DNA from: Lunularia cruciata
Lineage: Eukaryota > Streptophyta > Marchantiopsida > Lunulariales > Lunulariaceae
DNA length: 64,000 bases
Assembly (NCBI GenBank): GCA_948567375.1
Contig: OX419762.1
Span: 31,997,465 to 32,061,464, forward strand
Direction of reading: 5' to 3'
Part shown: positions 1-13,077 of the stretch, piece after piece
Position numbering within the stretch: position 1 is the first letter of the stretch
Layout: the number at the start of each line of letters is the position of its first letter
The notes under the pieces: generated by a model
Databases searched by the model: none
Told to the model about the DNA's origin: nothing
Seen by the model: only the letters and a program-made list of their open reading frames with translations
Translations under genes and position numbers: made by a program

Positions 1-103
1 GAGGAAAATAATAATTTTAGGAAAGCCAAACGGGAAAGGGAGTTATGTGGTCTAGAAATGGATTAATTTAGGAGAGAAACATAAAGGCAAAACGAATATC
101 CAA

Positions 104-258
104 TTAGTTAATATCAGCTAATAAGATACCAAATTTCAAGTTATCAACAGATTGCCAATACGAGATAACACAAGATGGGAGTTAGTTAATATCAGCTAAT
201 AAGATACCAAATTTCAAGTTATCAACAGATTGCCAATACGAGATAACACAAGATGGTT
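104..258. repeat. Two-unit tandem duplication, period 78 bp
   Basis: The segment starting ttagttaatatcagc at 104 recurs at 182, and the two units look identical through acaagatgg (178 and 256). The flanks 1-103 and 259-493 are AT-rich and hold no recognisable gene. The near-perfect identity is unusual beside the strongly diverged repeats around it, which suggests a recent local duplication or an assembly artefact. Confidence 0.9.
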
Positions 259-493
259 GAACATGGACTAGAATATGAAGATTTGAGGGATTAATGCTAG
301 GATATATAAGTTGCAAATGTAAATTCTATTTTAAAGAACCTTGAGTAGTTCAATTATGCACATAATGATAAGTTTAGTATGAACTACATGTCAACTTCCA
401 CATTGAGATTATTTATATTTCGAGAAATGTTAAATAAGCATACAAGACTTGAATCCACTTTCTAGCCTATACAAGACCTATAATCCACGTTTA

Positions 494-730
494 GCGAGAG
501 CTTATCATGTTAGATGCAAGGGGTTACCACTCTCACTCTTATACGTTGTAGCATATTTTAGGCAGCGTGTGTCCATTACTCTTAAGGGGCAATGGCTGAT
601 GAAATCCATAAGAGAGCAATCACACTAGGTGATGCTTCTTCGGATGCTCCTGTTGTTTCTATTGACCATACAACTTGCATAGCTCAAATATCTTAGGTGC
701 AGTAGTGCATATTTCTCATATAGACTCTAT
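494..730 (+). mobile_element. LINE 3' fragment, cut by gypsy sequence
   Basis: This stretch matches the end of the LINE at 52330-52566: both contain agcttatcat, then a TATA-like block, ggcagcgtgtgtccatt (dagcgtgtgtccatt-type core), a block starting caatccataag/agg, and acttgcatagctc followed by atatcttaggtgc. It stops inside the LINE 3' region and passes directly into gypsy RNase H/integrase sequence near 731. The terminal block ending in cgcggtcgcctt, which the other copies keep, is absent. No open frame survives. Confidence 0.75.
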
Positions 731-1720
731 GCATGGTGGATTTTGTTATGCAAGAGTTCACCTGCTTGTTCCAGTGAAGAAGTGTATACACCATGAGAAT
801 GCAGACTTTATCTCAAGGTTTGGCAATAAAAGATCAGTACAAGGATCCAAAGGAAGACTTTCTTGGAAAAGAGCTATTCTAGTTAAAAACATCTTGAGAG
901 ACCACTACAAGGAAGAATATAGATACTTGTAAAGCTTACAATGCCCTAAAGAATTGGATCCTGAATATAGGATAGTGTTTTGTCACCAGATGGGACCTTA
1001 CCAACCAAAGAGTAGACTCATCTTCAAATTGGGAGCATATGAAGTCTTATTAAGGTGCTTGGAGTCCTACTTGGAAGCCTCAAGAGGACACTAAACATTA
1101 AAGAACATTGTTAAGAAGATATTGACAACTTAGTATTAGCCCCTAATGTAAAGATGTGCATGAATACATCAAGAAATGTGACAATAGCCAGAAGATTGGT
1201 AATCCCACTCCTAGCATGCAATGGATCTTAAGACCAATTTTACCTCTAGCACCATTTGGGGAATGGGGTATTGACTTTGTGGGACTAACTCAATTATCTA
1301 CAAGAACCACAAGGAAGAGTTACATCCTAGTAGGAAAAAATTATGCTACCAAGATGGTAGAGGTGGAAACTTCATGGGAGGATGATGCAAAAATAGTGCA
1401 AAGTTCTTCTTCCATAACAAAATTTCCAGTTATGGCTACCTATTGAAATTTGTAACTGATCAAGAGACTCATTTCTTGAATAATTTCATAAAATCCATTA
1501 TTGAGTACTTCCAAATCAAAGACCAAAAGACAACTCCTTAAAATCCAAAGGCAAATGGATTGAGAGAGAAATCCAATGGGCATCTATATAGAATAGTCAA
1601 CAAGGTAATCATAAACTATGAATATGATTGGAATGTCAAGTTACTAGATGCACTTTGGGCTTACTATACTATAGAGAAGATCATGCCTAGACAAATGCCA
1701 TGTGTGATAACTCAATGTTG
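731..1720 (+). pseudogene. Ty3/gypsy RNase H end plus integrase, decayed (family G1)
   Basis: Conceptual translation in shifting frames gives the end of RNase H (HHENADF) followed by an integrase core. The core shows WGIDFVG, with a candidate catalytic Asp at 1273-1275, FVTDQETHF with the second Asp near 1458, and NGLREKSN with a candidate Glu near 1570, then LDALWAY. The order matches D-D-E integrases of Ty3/gypsy elements, which insert element cDNA into chromosomes. Stops and frameshifts break it several times, for example after 932 and 1446. It parallels 20150-21125 closely, so both are copies of one family. The 5' end abuts a LINE fragment and the 3' end fades near 1720. Confidence 0.85.
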
Positions 1721-2699
1721 ACATACTTATAGTATAGTCAATAAGAATAGTTTGTTCACATGAGGATATTGATCAGAAATGCCTAAGAATGAAGCACACA
1801 CACTTGTCACCAAATCTTAGTTCATTTATTGTTTCCTTTTTAACCTATTGTGCATGAACCACTCCTAGAAGGGGATAATATCACCCTTTGTGGTGCATTA
1901 TAGTGAAAATAAAAATTCAAAATATGACTTTCACTCTAATATCTAGCCAAGATTGCTCTTGAAGGTGATGGTTTGTCCAACTTCAAGTGCCATTCCATTC
2001 CAAAGATGCAGTTATAACAAGTGTGTTCCACCCTTCCTAGAAGGCACAACTTACCGGATTAACCTTCATGCTACTCCTTTCCTAAGCTTTTTGATTTTGT
2101 GGTTCTACCTATACGGTGAGCCTCCCAATCCATTTATTGCACAAGTTCACTCCTTCAAGTCATTCATTTCACACCTTGATCATGGGCGAGTACCTATTTG
2201 GCACTAAGCATCAAAGACCTATTGTGAAATTTCTCACCTCTACTCTTGCATAGACACCAAATAACATACAAAATGAAGGACATAGAACTTGCAAAAAAGT
2301 AGACTTACTCTTTATTGGTAATCAAAGTATGCATTACACAAAAGAACAAACACAAGTGCTAGTGGCACTTAACCTTATATACTAATCTCGCTCCAAGCTG
2401 AAGGGATCAACATCCCAAGTGAATCTTGAAAAATCTTGATCTAAACTGTCCATCACTGATTTTACTATCCTAATCATGTCTCATCCTAATCATTTATAGA
2501 ATGCTATAGATTCCCACACTAATTGGACTCCTAAACATGTTTGGTAGACATCATACCCTACCTATTCTATTTTCAGTGTACAAACCCAAGAACCTATACC
2601 AACCCGAGGGCATTCCTCCCTCAACTCTATACAACTCCGTGCACTTAACTTTGAGAGCATTCCTCTAAAATATATACAATGCTGAGTGCAAGCATGACT
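1721..2699. other. Unassigned AT-rich repeat remnant
   Basis: No gene is recognisable here; the 84-residue frame at 1953-2207 resembles nothing known to me. The stretch lies 3' of the accessory ORF on the minus strand, where a 3' LTR would be expected, but no partner LTR or terminal TG..CA pair could be matched. Confidence 0.4.
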
Positions 2700-5090
2700 G
2701 GCTAACTCAAAGTGCTCAAATACTGCTCAACTTTGAGTATCTATTCCTTACTAAAGAATGCTTTCCTTACCAAAGGAATTCCTCTTGGGATAGTGCCTTG
2801 GACTGGAACTACTTGAGGTGAAGGACTTTGTTCAACTCTAAGGTATCTAATGAGTTGGTTTGTATAGACTTGATATTTAGCTATCTCCAGCAAGAAGGTC
2901 TAGCATTCTTCATTAAACTTCTTGTCTAAATTCTCCTTCAAGTGCAAGGATAGGCTATTCATGCATTCCTCCTCATAGGCATGATTTTCTAAGCATTGGA
3001 CCTGCATCTTCAATTCATGGTATTGGTCCTCAAGGTGCATATTGGTCCTTCTTCCTTCAACATCTCCATGAACAGGGCCTAGGTCTCTTTTAGAGGTACA
3101 CTACCTTCAATTGGTCTTCTTTTCTTTGCTTTGACTACCTACTCCATTTAGCCTTCTGATCTTCCAACATTTGGAGGCTTCCGCATGCTTAATTTTCTTG
3201 TTCTTTGCCTCCTTGGTGAGACATTCTAGTTGTGCTGATACTTTGTTTTGGTACTCTTGCATTTGCAACTTCAATGTAACTACTCGGTCACATTTCTCCT
3301 TCAGAACACTCCAAGTGTTATCCACCTCTTAGCACTTGCTGTGAAGTTATTCTTTGGCTTCCTTCTTGAACTGGTTGAACTTGAGGTGGAGTGCCTTCCA
3401 ATCCCCTTCAAACCTTTGAATCTTTGATGCTTGATGATCATGTTCATTTTCTTCAGTGGCACTTCTCCTCTTTAGCTCCTAGTTCTCCTACAAAAAGGCA
3501 CTTGTTTTTTAAACCTCTGCCTTGTACATGTCTCTGGCCTTTGTTGCCTCATCCTTCACCAGGTCTTCTCTTGCCTTCCAAGTGTAGACCTACTTGTGCA
3601 TGGTTTTGATCAGCATGGAGAGTCAACCACATCAAGGTCAGTGGCTTGATATTGGAGCAACAACACCTCCAATAATTGCAGTGTAGTGCCCACCAAGTGG
3701 ATGATGAGCCTCAAGCCCTCCTGCACTTGCACTAACTTGGAACTTGTAGGTGCCTCTAGCACTTTGATTTGGACTTCATGTGCAGTCTCAAGAAGATCAA
3801 TTACAATGTTAACCTTTTCTTCTTCTTCTTTGGCATTTCTATGATTTGGTCCTCTTCCTCAATGCAATCATGTGCCTCCTCTTCTCTTCTCGGCCAAAGT
3901 TCTTGGTCCTTCAAGCACTTGGCCTAATCTTGCATCTCTTCTATAACTTCTTCTTCTTGCACATCCGGACTCAACGGTACTTGCTTGGGCACTATTGCTT
4001 CCTCCACCATATGCTCTTCTTCATATGCAAGGCACTTGTCTATGTTTTGGTCCTACACTTGAGAAGCAGATTAGGAATCTTCCTAGGTTTATTCTCCTTC
4101 TTTCTCATCTCTTGAAGTGTAGGTTGATCCTTACAAAGCAAAGGATCCTTCATCCTCCTTGTCTTCATCTTCATCCACCTCAATTTTCTTGGCCTCATCT
4201 TCTAAAGAGGACACTTCAACAATCTAGGCACTTGACTTTGACTTCTTGGTTAGAGGAAGTGATTTCTTCTTTGAAGTGGTGTTCTTCCTCTTTGGAGCTT
4301 GGGGCAAGGCCAGTCTTTCATCTACAGGTATAAATTGTACTATATTTACAAACTTTGCATCCAATAGCAGATACTTGGCAATCTATGTAGGTCCTTTAGG
4401 TTGCACTAAAAAATAACCTAGAAGATGAAAATGTGTAGGGAATCTCTTCCTTTCTTCCTTAGTTAGAAGATTTGTCTCCATGTAGTAGTGCACTGCAAAA
4501 GGAGCAATGTAAGTGGCTTCTTCTTTGTCTTCAAAGTCTTGGTGTAGCAGCTTGCACTACTTGTCAAATGTTTTGGCACAATCTATAGACTCTCTTGCAT
4601 AGATATAATCAAAGAACACAACCTAAACTTTGGTTAAGTAGGTGGTTTGTTTTGTTTGAAAAGCTTCATAATTTCTTCTATGATTGCTCTTCAAGCAAGG
4701 TCCTTGTAATTAGCTATACTCCATACATTGTACTTGGAGCACTTGCTATTGAATTGACTTTTGACCTCATGGGTAAGCTCCTTATCCATGAATTTACTAT
4801 CTAGTGTGATGGCTCTTGCAGCCCTAATATCCAAGTCAAGGTACCATTTGCCAATAGTCCTTTGTCCAATTCAATGGGTTACCTTTCATTCCCCTTGAAG
4901 CGTTCACTCTCTTGCCTCTCATCTTATGAATCATATGGAAGTTGGACAAATCCTAATTCCAGAGTAGGAATCCCAAGTGTTTACTTCTAATCACATCCAT
5001 CCTACAATATATTGCCCATTTTTTCACAACAAGGGATTTAAGGATGGCCTCACGTACCTTCTTGTAAGTCTTAAGAGTCACTACCATGGT
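2700..5090 (-). pseudogene. Accessory coiled-coil ORF of gypsy family G1, copy 1, broken
   Basis: Read on the minus strand from an ATG near 5090, the product starts with a basic segment containing SLVVKKW, RSKHLGFL and NWTKDYW. It continues through an AVHYY..NLLTKEER motif (about 4400-4500), then a Lys/Glu-rich stretch and a long heptad-like coiled coil (3107-3325 is its longest open piece). The first motifs recur at 18334-18588 and the LLTKEE motif at 13.67 kb and 8.7 kb, so this is one protein family. Stops and frameshifts interrupt it throughout. In the plus-strand copy the ORF lies 3' of integrase, the position of extra ORFs in some plant Ty3/gypsy lineages. Its function is unknown; a structural or chromatin role would be speculation. 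Confidence 0.6.
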
Positions 5091-5999
5091 TCTTGCACAT
5101 AAAAGGATGCTATAAGCTACTATTGTACTATGGCTAGTACCTCACTTCACTCCAAGTACTTGAGATTGCATCGAGTGACACTCTCAAAAACAACACTTAG
5201 TACTCACTTCTTCACAAAAAGTTGTAAAACACCTCTCAATCAGCTAAGAAAATAGATTGATTTGCAAAAATTGCTATTGTATGCCAAGCACTTCAATTTA
5301 GACACCCAGATCCAAGTCATTCCTTAGCACTTCAATTGTTACAAAGCAGGTAGGCACTTGCTATTATGTAGGCAAAGGCCTCTACATGTTGTCCTTGGGA
5401 CAAAGTCACTCTCCCACATGCCAATATCATAGTTTGCCTTTCTCTCTCTGGGAATACACAAGGTGCTTAGCTGTGGAACTAATGGATCCGAGGTTGTGTG
5501 TAAATCTGTCACTACTAGCCTGAGCATATGTCTCACCCAACCAGCAGAATCCTCCACTCTTTTTTTTGGTATTCTTGTTATTGGGTAGGGTAATAACGGA
5601 CAACCCAACCTATCATCATAACATGCACTCCTAGTCTGATGGTCATCACTTCAAGTATTACCAAGGAGAAATACACATCACTCCTAAAAGGAAAGAACCT
5701 AAGCGCAAAGCCCACACACCAATCCTGACCAATTGGGCGTACAAACAGGCATGCAAGCATGGAAAGGATACAATCACAAGAATTCAACAATAAATCTTTG
5801 TGTTTTTTTGTTGGAAATGAGCTTTAGAGCCTTCTTGATCTGTCATCAAGCTAATTTCACGCTATACTCCAAGCTTCCTTTAATATATACTTCAAGTTTC
5901 AACCAATTTCTAATCCAAGTGTGGAATTTTATGTCTTTTTTACAAGAAAAACTCTATGCAACTCATATGGACATAACTTAGATATGCATATTCTATGAT
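5091..5999. other. No recognisable gene
   Basis: The stretch upstream (on the minus strand) of accessory ORF copy 1 is mixed in composition. About 5340-5760 is richer in G+C and CpG than its surroundings. The small frames at 5339-5608 and 5578-5790 on the minus strand match no family I recognise. It may be old intergenic DNA caught between gypsy fragments. Confidence 0.35.
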
Positions 6000-6750
6000 T
6001 CAATGAAAAGTTGTGACAACCCAACAAATATCACTTTTGCGGTAATGAATAAGTAAAGTTTGTTCCCATATAGATATGAGTCAGAAATGGTCAAATGCAA
6101 AGTAAAATAGTAACACTTCAATTCTTCTTGGTTGCGTCTTTAATATCTAAGGTAGAAACCACACCCAGAAGAGAATAACAAGCACTAATCACAATCTCAT
6201 CACAAATTAACACTCCATGATCATAACTCCATCAAATATTTCCAAACAATCTTGATTGTGATGATTCAGATTTTCTCAAAGAAGGCTACTTCACTACAAA
6301 ATGACTTCACCTCAAAATTGCATTCCACCTCTCTGTTGAAAGCACAACTTCCTTGATCAAAATTTCTTTGCATCAATTGTGCATTATGCTCACAAATGCA
6401 AAACACTATCAACACTACAATTCCTCTCAGATCTGTCAAGGAATTGCTTCAATTACACTTCACTTAGGATCAAACACACATAATGAAGATCAACACTATG
6501 GAATCCAACATCCAACATCCAAAAAACTCATTGACTTGCACTTTGAATTTCTCCAAACACTCACAAACACACACACACATGATTGATACTTGAAATTAAG
6601 TTGAAATGACGAGCATTGAGTTATAGCACTTCACTTTATCAACTTCAAAAATATAAATACTAAACAACACAACAATAAAAATGCCTCCTTTAAATAAGTA
6701 GAGCACTTGATAGTTATCTAAATAAAATACCATTTCCTAATAACTTAACC
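6000..6750 (-). repeat. Gypsy-associated repeat, probable LTR or 3' region
   Basis: Segments such as attgtgatgatt, aaggtattgcttc/ggaattgcttc and gatcaaacacA are shared in the same order with 56820-57400. Both copies sit immediately 3', on the minus strand, of an accessory coiled-coil ORF. That position and co-linearity suggest a 3' LTR or 3' untranslated region of family G1. Exact ends are not visible. A short (AC)n run lies near 6570-6580. Confidence 0.5.
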
Positions 6751-6759
6751 AACCTACAT

Positions 6760-9400
6760 ATCCAAAATGATAATGCACCTCTTCATATCTATAGATTCAA
6801 ATCCCAAATTGGTTAGGAATCTGATCCAATGTTTACTTCTACTTTGGCTTCCAAACCCGATGCTCCTTTAAGAATTTACCATTCTTTGGGTCTATCCAAT
6901 AATACTACACATCCTCTATTAATTCTAGTATTTCTACACTCTGGACTACAATTGCACTCCTGGGTATTCTATCTACATATTTATCTTTTAACCTTCTCTT
7001 CTCTAATATCTCAGACAACTCATCCAAAGTAACTTGCACTCCTACATCGCTTACTTTGGCTTGGGTTCCTAACTTCACACTACTTTGAATCTGTTCTAAC
7101 TCAGATTTCACTAAATCTAATCTAAGACAAACATTCTCTCTTGCCTCTAACATCTTCCTATCTACTCAATCCCTCAGACTACTCAATAACTTATTCAATT
7201 GTACACCCTTTGCTTTCTTCGTCCTTGTCTCCTGCACTTGCAATTTCAGTTCATGCAATCTTACCTCTTCCAACTGAAGTTTTGATCCCATGCTCAACAT
7301 TGCCTTCACTCTCACTACTACTTCCTCAATTTTCTCTGGCCTAAGTATTATCAACTTTTCTCTCTTTGCCTGCAAATCCTCCTTATACATCTTCACCTCA
7401 TCTTCCAACTTAGCCTTTAATGCTTCTTTCACCTTCATATTTTGCATGAGTTGCACTTCCATTCCTTTGATCAACCCGTGCAACCCCTTCTTCCTCATGA
7501 CTTTGCACAATTAACTCTCTTTGCCAAGCTTGGTCCTTCTCCACCGCACTTGTCTTCAAGCTCTCCAACTCTTGTCCCATGACTACTGCCTTAGCCCTCA
7601 AATGAATAGCTTCCACTCATGCATCATGCACTTATGCACTCAAGGTCTTAGTCTTTGCCATCTGCTCCTTTCTTTCTTCTTCTTGCTTTGTCATTGCTTT
7701 GCCTCTCTTTACAAAATCTTCAGTTAGGCTCTAAATCTCCTTCCTTCTAAGCTCTACTTCAGTCCAAAGTTCTTCTAATTTCCTCAATCTGTGGATTAAC
7801 TTCTTTCTCAACTCCAAAATTTCTTCACTCATGTATTGTACTACTTTTAATTCATCTTTCAACTCTACATGACTACCTCTTAATTCTTCTCTCTTCTTCT
7901 TGAGTTGCAACAACAATGGACAGATAATCTTTGACAAGTATTCTACCCTATCAAAGATTCCTCCAGTCTTTGGTTCTTTGGGTTCTGCACTCTTCCTTCT
8001 TCTATTGGAGCTTTACTCCAAAGTCTCAATCTCCTCACTCATAGAGGCATCTCATCCAGGCTTTTGCCTTCTTCCTCTATTGGGCTTGCTTTGCTCGTTT
8101 CCACACCAGCAGTAGGTATACTTCTCTTTGATCTCTTACCTTTCTAGAACCCTATGTGCTTCTCAGCTTGTTGAGCTTCTTCTATCTCTGTCCTTGGCAA
8201 TTCCAAATACAAAATATCTCTCCCTCCCATGTGGTCAACCGTGGCATGGAACTCTTGGACTTCATTTTTAGTATCATTCTCTCCTCATTGCTAAACTTCC
8301 ATCTTGTCCTCTCTTCCACTACTCAACTCTTCACTTTGCAGTGTAAGCTCTGGTTCCTCTTTTTCTCCCGAGTCTTTTGACTTATAATTGGCTTTGCCTT
8401 TTGACTCTTGTGCTCCCAACGACTCATTGATTACCACAACATTGTGCATTGGATGCACCTTTCTTGTCTTTTAAGACTGAACAGGTGATACCATCTCCAC
8501 AAGATGACTTCTCTTCTTTGTCTTTGAGATATTTACTACTACCTTCATATATTGGCCCATTCTTGCATAGTGCTCATCACTACTTCAGATATGTCAGATG
8601 TACTACTGCTCTTCCTCATCCGCTTCTTTTGTAGATCCAAATGAATGTGAGACCCCATCTTTCTTTGCTTTGCCTCCTTCATCAGGTTCAACCCAAATTA
8701 GAAATGTGTAGCAAATGGCACCAAGTAGTGGGGAGCGGTTTGATCTCTCCAACACCACATTATCTACCGTGTTCTTTGGTGAGAACACTTCTCCCAATTC
8801 ATTGGTGCTCTTGCAAACATCTGGTGGAGAAACACAACTTGATGCTTCATCACGTATGTGGTTTAATCAGGCTTGAAGAGTGCCATCATCACCCCAACAA
8901 TACTTTGCCTTACAAGGTCTTGATAGGTATTGACCTTATACTCATTCTTTGTACATATCGCACTGAAGGAATTGCAGATTTCTTTAGTCTCCTCCACAAA
9001 TTCTATTTTCTTGAGGAATGTAGCCCTAATTTCCTTGCCAGCCTCTCTCCCTAGAACCAATCTCCAATCTGACTCTGTTCATCGAGCCGGATTTCCTCTC
9101 TTTCCTTCTTCCTCTTGCTCTTCCTCACAACCAGTCAAAGCTACTTTTTCCATGAACCTTGGAAAACTCAAATTCCAATTCCAAGCCAGAAACATGATCC
9201 AAAGTCTATTCATAACTTTGATCTTGGCTATCATGTCTAACCTTTGAATAACAAGATTTCTCACCATGAGTGAAGGACTCTTCTTCTCACCCTTCTTCAA
9301 CATCATGTGATCTCTAATTTGTGGTAGTTGGAAGATAATTTTATTGTCTCCTAGTCTTGAGATCCTAACTCCTCAGGATTGTTAAACATCAAACTCTTGG
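6760..9400 (-). pseudogene. Accessory coiled-coil ORF of gypsy family G1, copy 2, broken
   Basis: The minus strand from about 9400 down encodes a degenerate protein. Open blocks at 9306-9079, 9060-8863 and 8797-8603 are followed by long charged coiled-coil blocks at 7937-7731, 7616-7410, 7510-7166 and 7153-6905. The coiled coil is dominated by Lys, Glu, Leu and Arg in heptad-like spacing. A motif near 8.7 kb with His-Phe, Asn-Leu, a Lys-Glu cluster and a later His-Ile-His aligns with the LLTKEE region of copy 1. The frames are separated by many stops. The 3' part (about 6800-7200) also aligns with 57400-57830. There is no enzymatic motif; the family is uncharacterised as far as I can tell. 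Confidence 0.6.
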
Positions 9401-12099
9401 ATGGCTTTTCCACAGGCACTTATTACTTAGTGGCTTAAAATACTTGTGTGACATTTCAAAATCCCTTTGAAAAAGTCTCAATTTTATAGTTCTTTGTTGT
9501 GCATTCATTCCTCTATCACTCTTCACTAAAAATCACACATTTTGCATGAGTTCCTCCTAGCACTATCAAGTTTAGTCATTTGCGTCTTAGCCATTTTCTT
9601 ACTTGTACTTTCTTGGTTGATAAACCCAAAGGAAAGTTGTTACACTATCTTTGCATTGGGTTGATCACCTCAAGGTGAGATTTCCTTACTTTAGGTTTCT
9701 CTGTGACAGGTCCAATTTGAGTACTTTTGTCTTGATACAAAGTCACTTTACTTTGGGTTTCAATTCAAGATACAATTCTTCTTCTTTTAATGCCATTTGG
9801 GTTCAATACGACTTTGTCTATATACTTCTTTTTGAAAATAGAAAAAATAAAATTTGTTGGTACCACAAAAGCCTATGAGATAAAATTTCCAATGATATGA
9901 ATTAAACTACAATCATACAACTATAGCTCCCTTGACAAGGTCTCAAACTTGGCCAATTTTTTGTAGGTTTTCACCCTAATTTATAAATCTATAATTGAGG
10001 GTTTGCTCTTGGGTCTTGGCAATTTCCATCAGATTTCAAGTTCAAAGATACACATAATCCTTAAAGCTACTCAAGTAACCTAAAATATTCAATCCTGAAC
10101 ACAAAAATGGAAGAGTTGGTATTTAATAGTGATTGATGATAAAATTGCTCCTCTTGAGCTCATGATAGTATTTTTAGTGGAACTTATAGCATCAGTTCTC
10201 ACTCTTTATGGACTTTGAGCCAACTAAATTTTTCATAGTAGCTATTTGTACTCTTTTCTAAATGCTTATAAAGTTTGATGGCTCAATCAAATCACAATCC
10301 CTAAATATGAATCAATTTTTGAACTAGGCTAACTTGTGAGCTCTATAGACCTAGGTATGCTTGACCCAAGACCTTGAGTTTTTTGTTTGAGGAATTCACA
10401 TAAAACCTTTGCACAAAGGTGCAAGACCTAACTACAAACAATGCTATAGATTTTGATAAGGTGATTGGAACCAAAATTTTAGGAGTGACCAAAATTCCAA
10501 ACCCAATCAAGATCTCATCTTCAACGCCTCACTTCCTAGAGCTTCAATTTCAATTGACCAAATCTGATTTGGAGTTGATCCAAACTTAAAATTTCTTGCA
10601 CTCAACACTATAAGAACTTTTTTTTCTCTCCAAATCCACTAAAAAATTATAAACTTTTTTCATGAAGCTCTCCAAATTGTCTATTTTGTGCTCCTAGGTA
10701 TAAATTCTACCCCCTTTGATTCAATCAATTATATCTCTACAGAATCTGCACAAATCATTTGTTTCTATCACCCAATTGTAGGATGTCACCTCCTTTCTTC
10801 AATTTTGGTCTTGTCTTCTTGAATGCACACCCCTGACTCCTTCAATGGTAAAAAGCTCAAGACTTCTCCTCTTGGGACCCAATAACTTGCACTTTTTTGA
10901 CATTTAGTTTCTTCACTTTTTGACAAGTGGACCACACAACTCCACATCAAAGCTCAGGAGAAAAATTAATTCATTCTACATCTTAAGAGTATATAGATTG
11001 TCAAATCATAAACCTATTCATAAGTTAGCTCCAAAAAGATGACAAGATTTGGGTTTTCCATCACCAACTCCATGAATGCCACCTCAAAATGTGCCACCAT
11101 CCAGTCCCATTAGCCGGTATGGTATAGAATCTGAAGCTTGATGAGAAAAGGATTTAGGAGTGGTAGATCAAGAGCATGGGACATCTATTGCTCAAATACT
11201 TCCTTCGATGCTCTAACACTCACGCTTTGCTACAACTCTCACTCTCAAGTCCTCGTCTCTCTTGAGACTCCTCAAACTAAAACACCCCTTTGCTCACAAC
11301 TTTCCACCACCTATATACATTAGAGCCCTTAAAAGGGATAAGATCATACTCCACATGGCCAACCACTTAAATGCACATAGATTTCTCACATGGAAATAGC
11401 TCCACCGTGGGATCTATCATACAACCTACTCCATCTTTATGGAGATAAACCACACTTGTTTACTTTTTCATAGGCTATGCAAACCACAACATGACATCAG
11501 AAATTCATTTTCCAACCACTTTCTCCTATGACACACTTGTTCATCAAGTGCTAACAATTTTCTTGTAGGTATTAGTCCTTGGCAACAAATGTCATTAGAG
11601 GTAAGTGTTGTTGGTGGCAAGTTGAAATTGTGGCTGCACTTTCATCCAAGTACCAAGGAGGCACTCAACACTAGAGCCTACATGTCTCACCTACCAGCAC
11701 TCTGAGTGGTACATCTCTTGTAAGCACTCCAAATGATCCTATAACACTCTAAATGTTGTTCTATCCTCAAGCAATTGGGGTCATTTTATACCTCTCCAAG
11801 TGCTTCTCATCTCCTTTGTGACAAAAATTTGCTTGCTACCCTAACACTTGGCCATATAGCTCATGTGGCTTCCAAAATCATTCTTTCTGTTAGCATTTGG
11901 GATTATCCTACATCAATTTGAGTGCTAAACATCTTAGCTTGCTAGAGTCACTCCTCCATGTACCTCTCTATTTGAGTCACTTCTCCTAATAATTCTATCA
12001 TTCCCAATGGTTCTCTAAAACTTCTCTCCATTAAATTTTAAGGAAATGGGAGCACCACACCATGCTTTCTCACATTTAGGTTACACCCATATGTACCAA
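9401..12099. other. AT-rich stretch, no recognisable gene
   Basis: About 2.7 kb of low-complexity AT-rich sequence without an open frame above 75 residues that resembles a known family. It ends at a gypsy integrase C-terminus on the plus strand. It probably holds decayed LTR or internal gypsy sequence, but no terminal repeats or conserved motifs were found. Confidence 0.4.
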
Positions 12100-12430
12100 T
12101 GAAATTTGAGATACCCTCCTATATTATCATTTGGAAGACCGGCTACCAAAAAATGAAAGTCAAGATCTCCATCTTCATCAACTGATTTGGTTAGATGAGA
12201 AGTGGGATAAATTGTATGCAAATACAAAAGATGTCCAACAGAAGAGAAAGGAATGGCATGGTTCAAGGTTGAAGAAAGGTGATTTTGTTCTTCTATATGA
12301 TAATCTGCATATGAACTTCCTATTGAAGCCTCATCTTCATTGGATGGGTCCTTACAAAGTCACACAAGTTTCTGAGAATGGTATCTATAAATGGCCAATT
12401 TGGAAGGAAATTCATTTGCCACAAGAGTAA
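12100..12430 (+). pseudogene. Ty3/gypsy integrase C-terminal domain fragment (family G1)
   Basis: The 99-residue frame starting at 12131 has a Leu-Asp-Glu segment (WLDEKW), then KKGDFVLLYD and HWMGPYKV, the GPY/F-type C-terminal module of Ty3/gypsy integrases that follows the D-D-E core. The upstream pol core is missing here. The frame ends at 12428-12430, about 650 bp before the accessory ORF copy on the same strand, which gives the order integrase then accessory ORF. No chromodomain follows, unlike the elements at 45.5 and 59.3 kb, so this is a different, probably non-chromoviral lineage (inference). Confidence 0.8.
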
Positions 12431-13077
12431 ATGGTTGGCAAGTAAGAAGGTACTACAACTACCTTTGGAAGACCTTCAATATGTTCATGGGGAAGTTCCT
12501 ACTTGAGGAAAGGAGTATGTAGTGCCAAGAAATTTCAATATTTTTCATTTTTTTATGTTTTTCCCTTTTTAGAGTAGAGAGAAGAGTGGAATTCCATCCT
12601 TTACAAAAGAAATCCCACAAAACTTGATTTTGGAGTGAAGATCTTGTCTTTAGAAGATATGATTCTTCACAAGACTAACATCTTCACAAAGAACCACTGA
12701 AATTTGCAGTGAAGATGAATAACCGTCTTCTGAAGGTGTGCCTTGAAGACTTTGTCCTTATCTTCCAAAGGTAAAGACAATCTTGGAAAAAGTGGGAATA
12801 ATCTTTGTTGAAGAAGGATTGGCGGTTCATAAATTTTATAAACATGCAAAGATTGCCTCCAAAGATGGCTCACATGAGTGGAGAGTGATGGGGAGCTGAA
12901 GACTGTTATGAGAAAGGATGGGAGAAACTCCTATAAAATTGACATTTCCACAACAAGAGTGTTTTTGCAGTTCTTCAGCCTTCCACTCTTCACAAATTTT
13001 TGCTTCTTGTATTAACTAAACCTACATGAATGTAGAGATTGAGAGCCTATTTGTGAGGAGAATATTTTGCTACCACC
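12431..13077 (+). other. Spacer between integrase and accessory ORF
   Basis: Noncoding sequence rich in gaagat and cttcaca-type words, with no recognisable frame. It ends in ccaccATG at 13078, a plausible plant start context. In an intact element this could be the leader of the accessory ORF. Confidence 0.4.
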
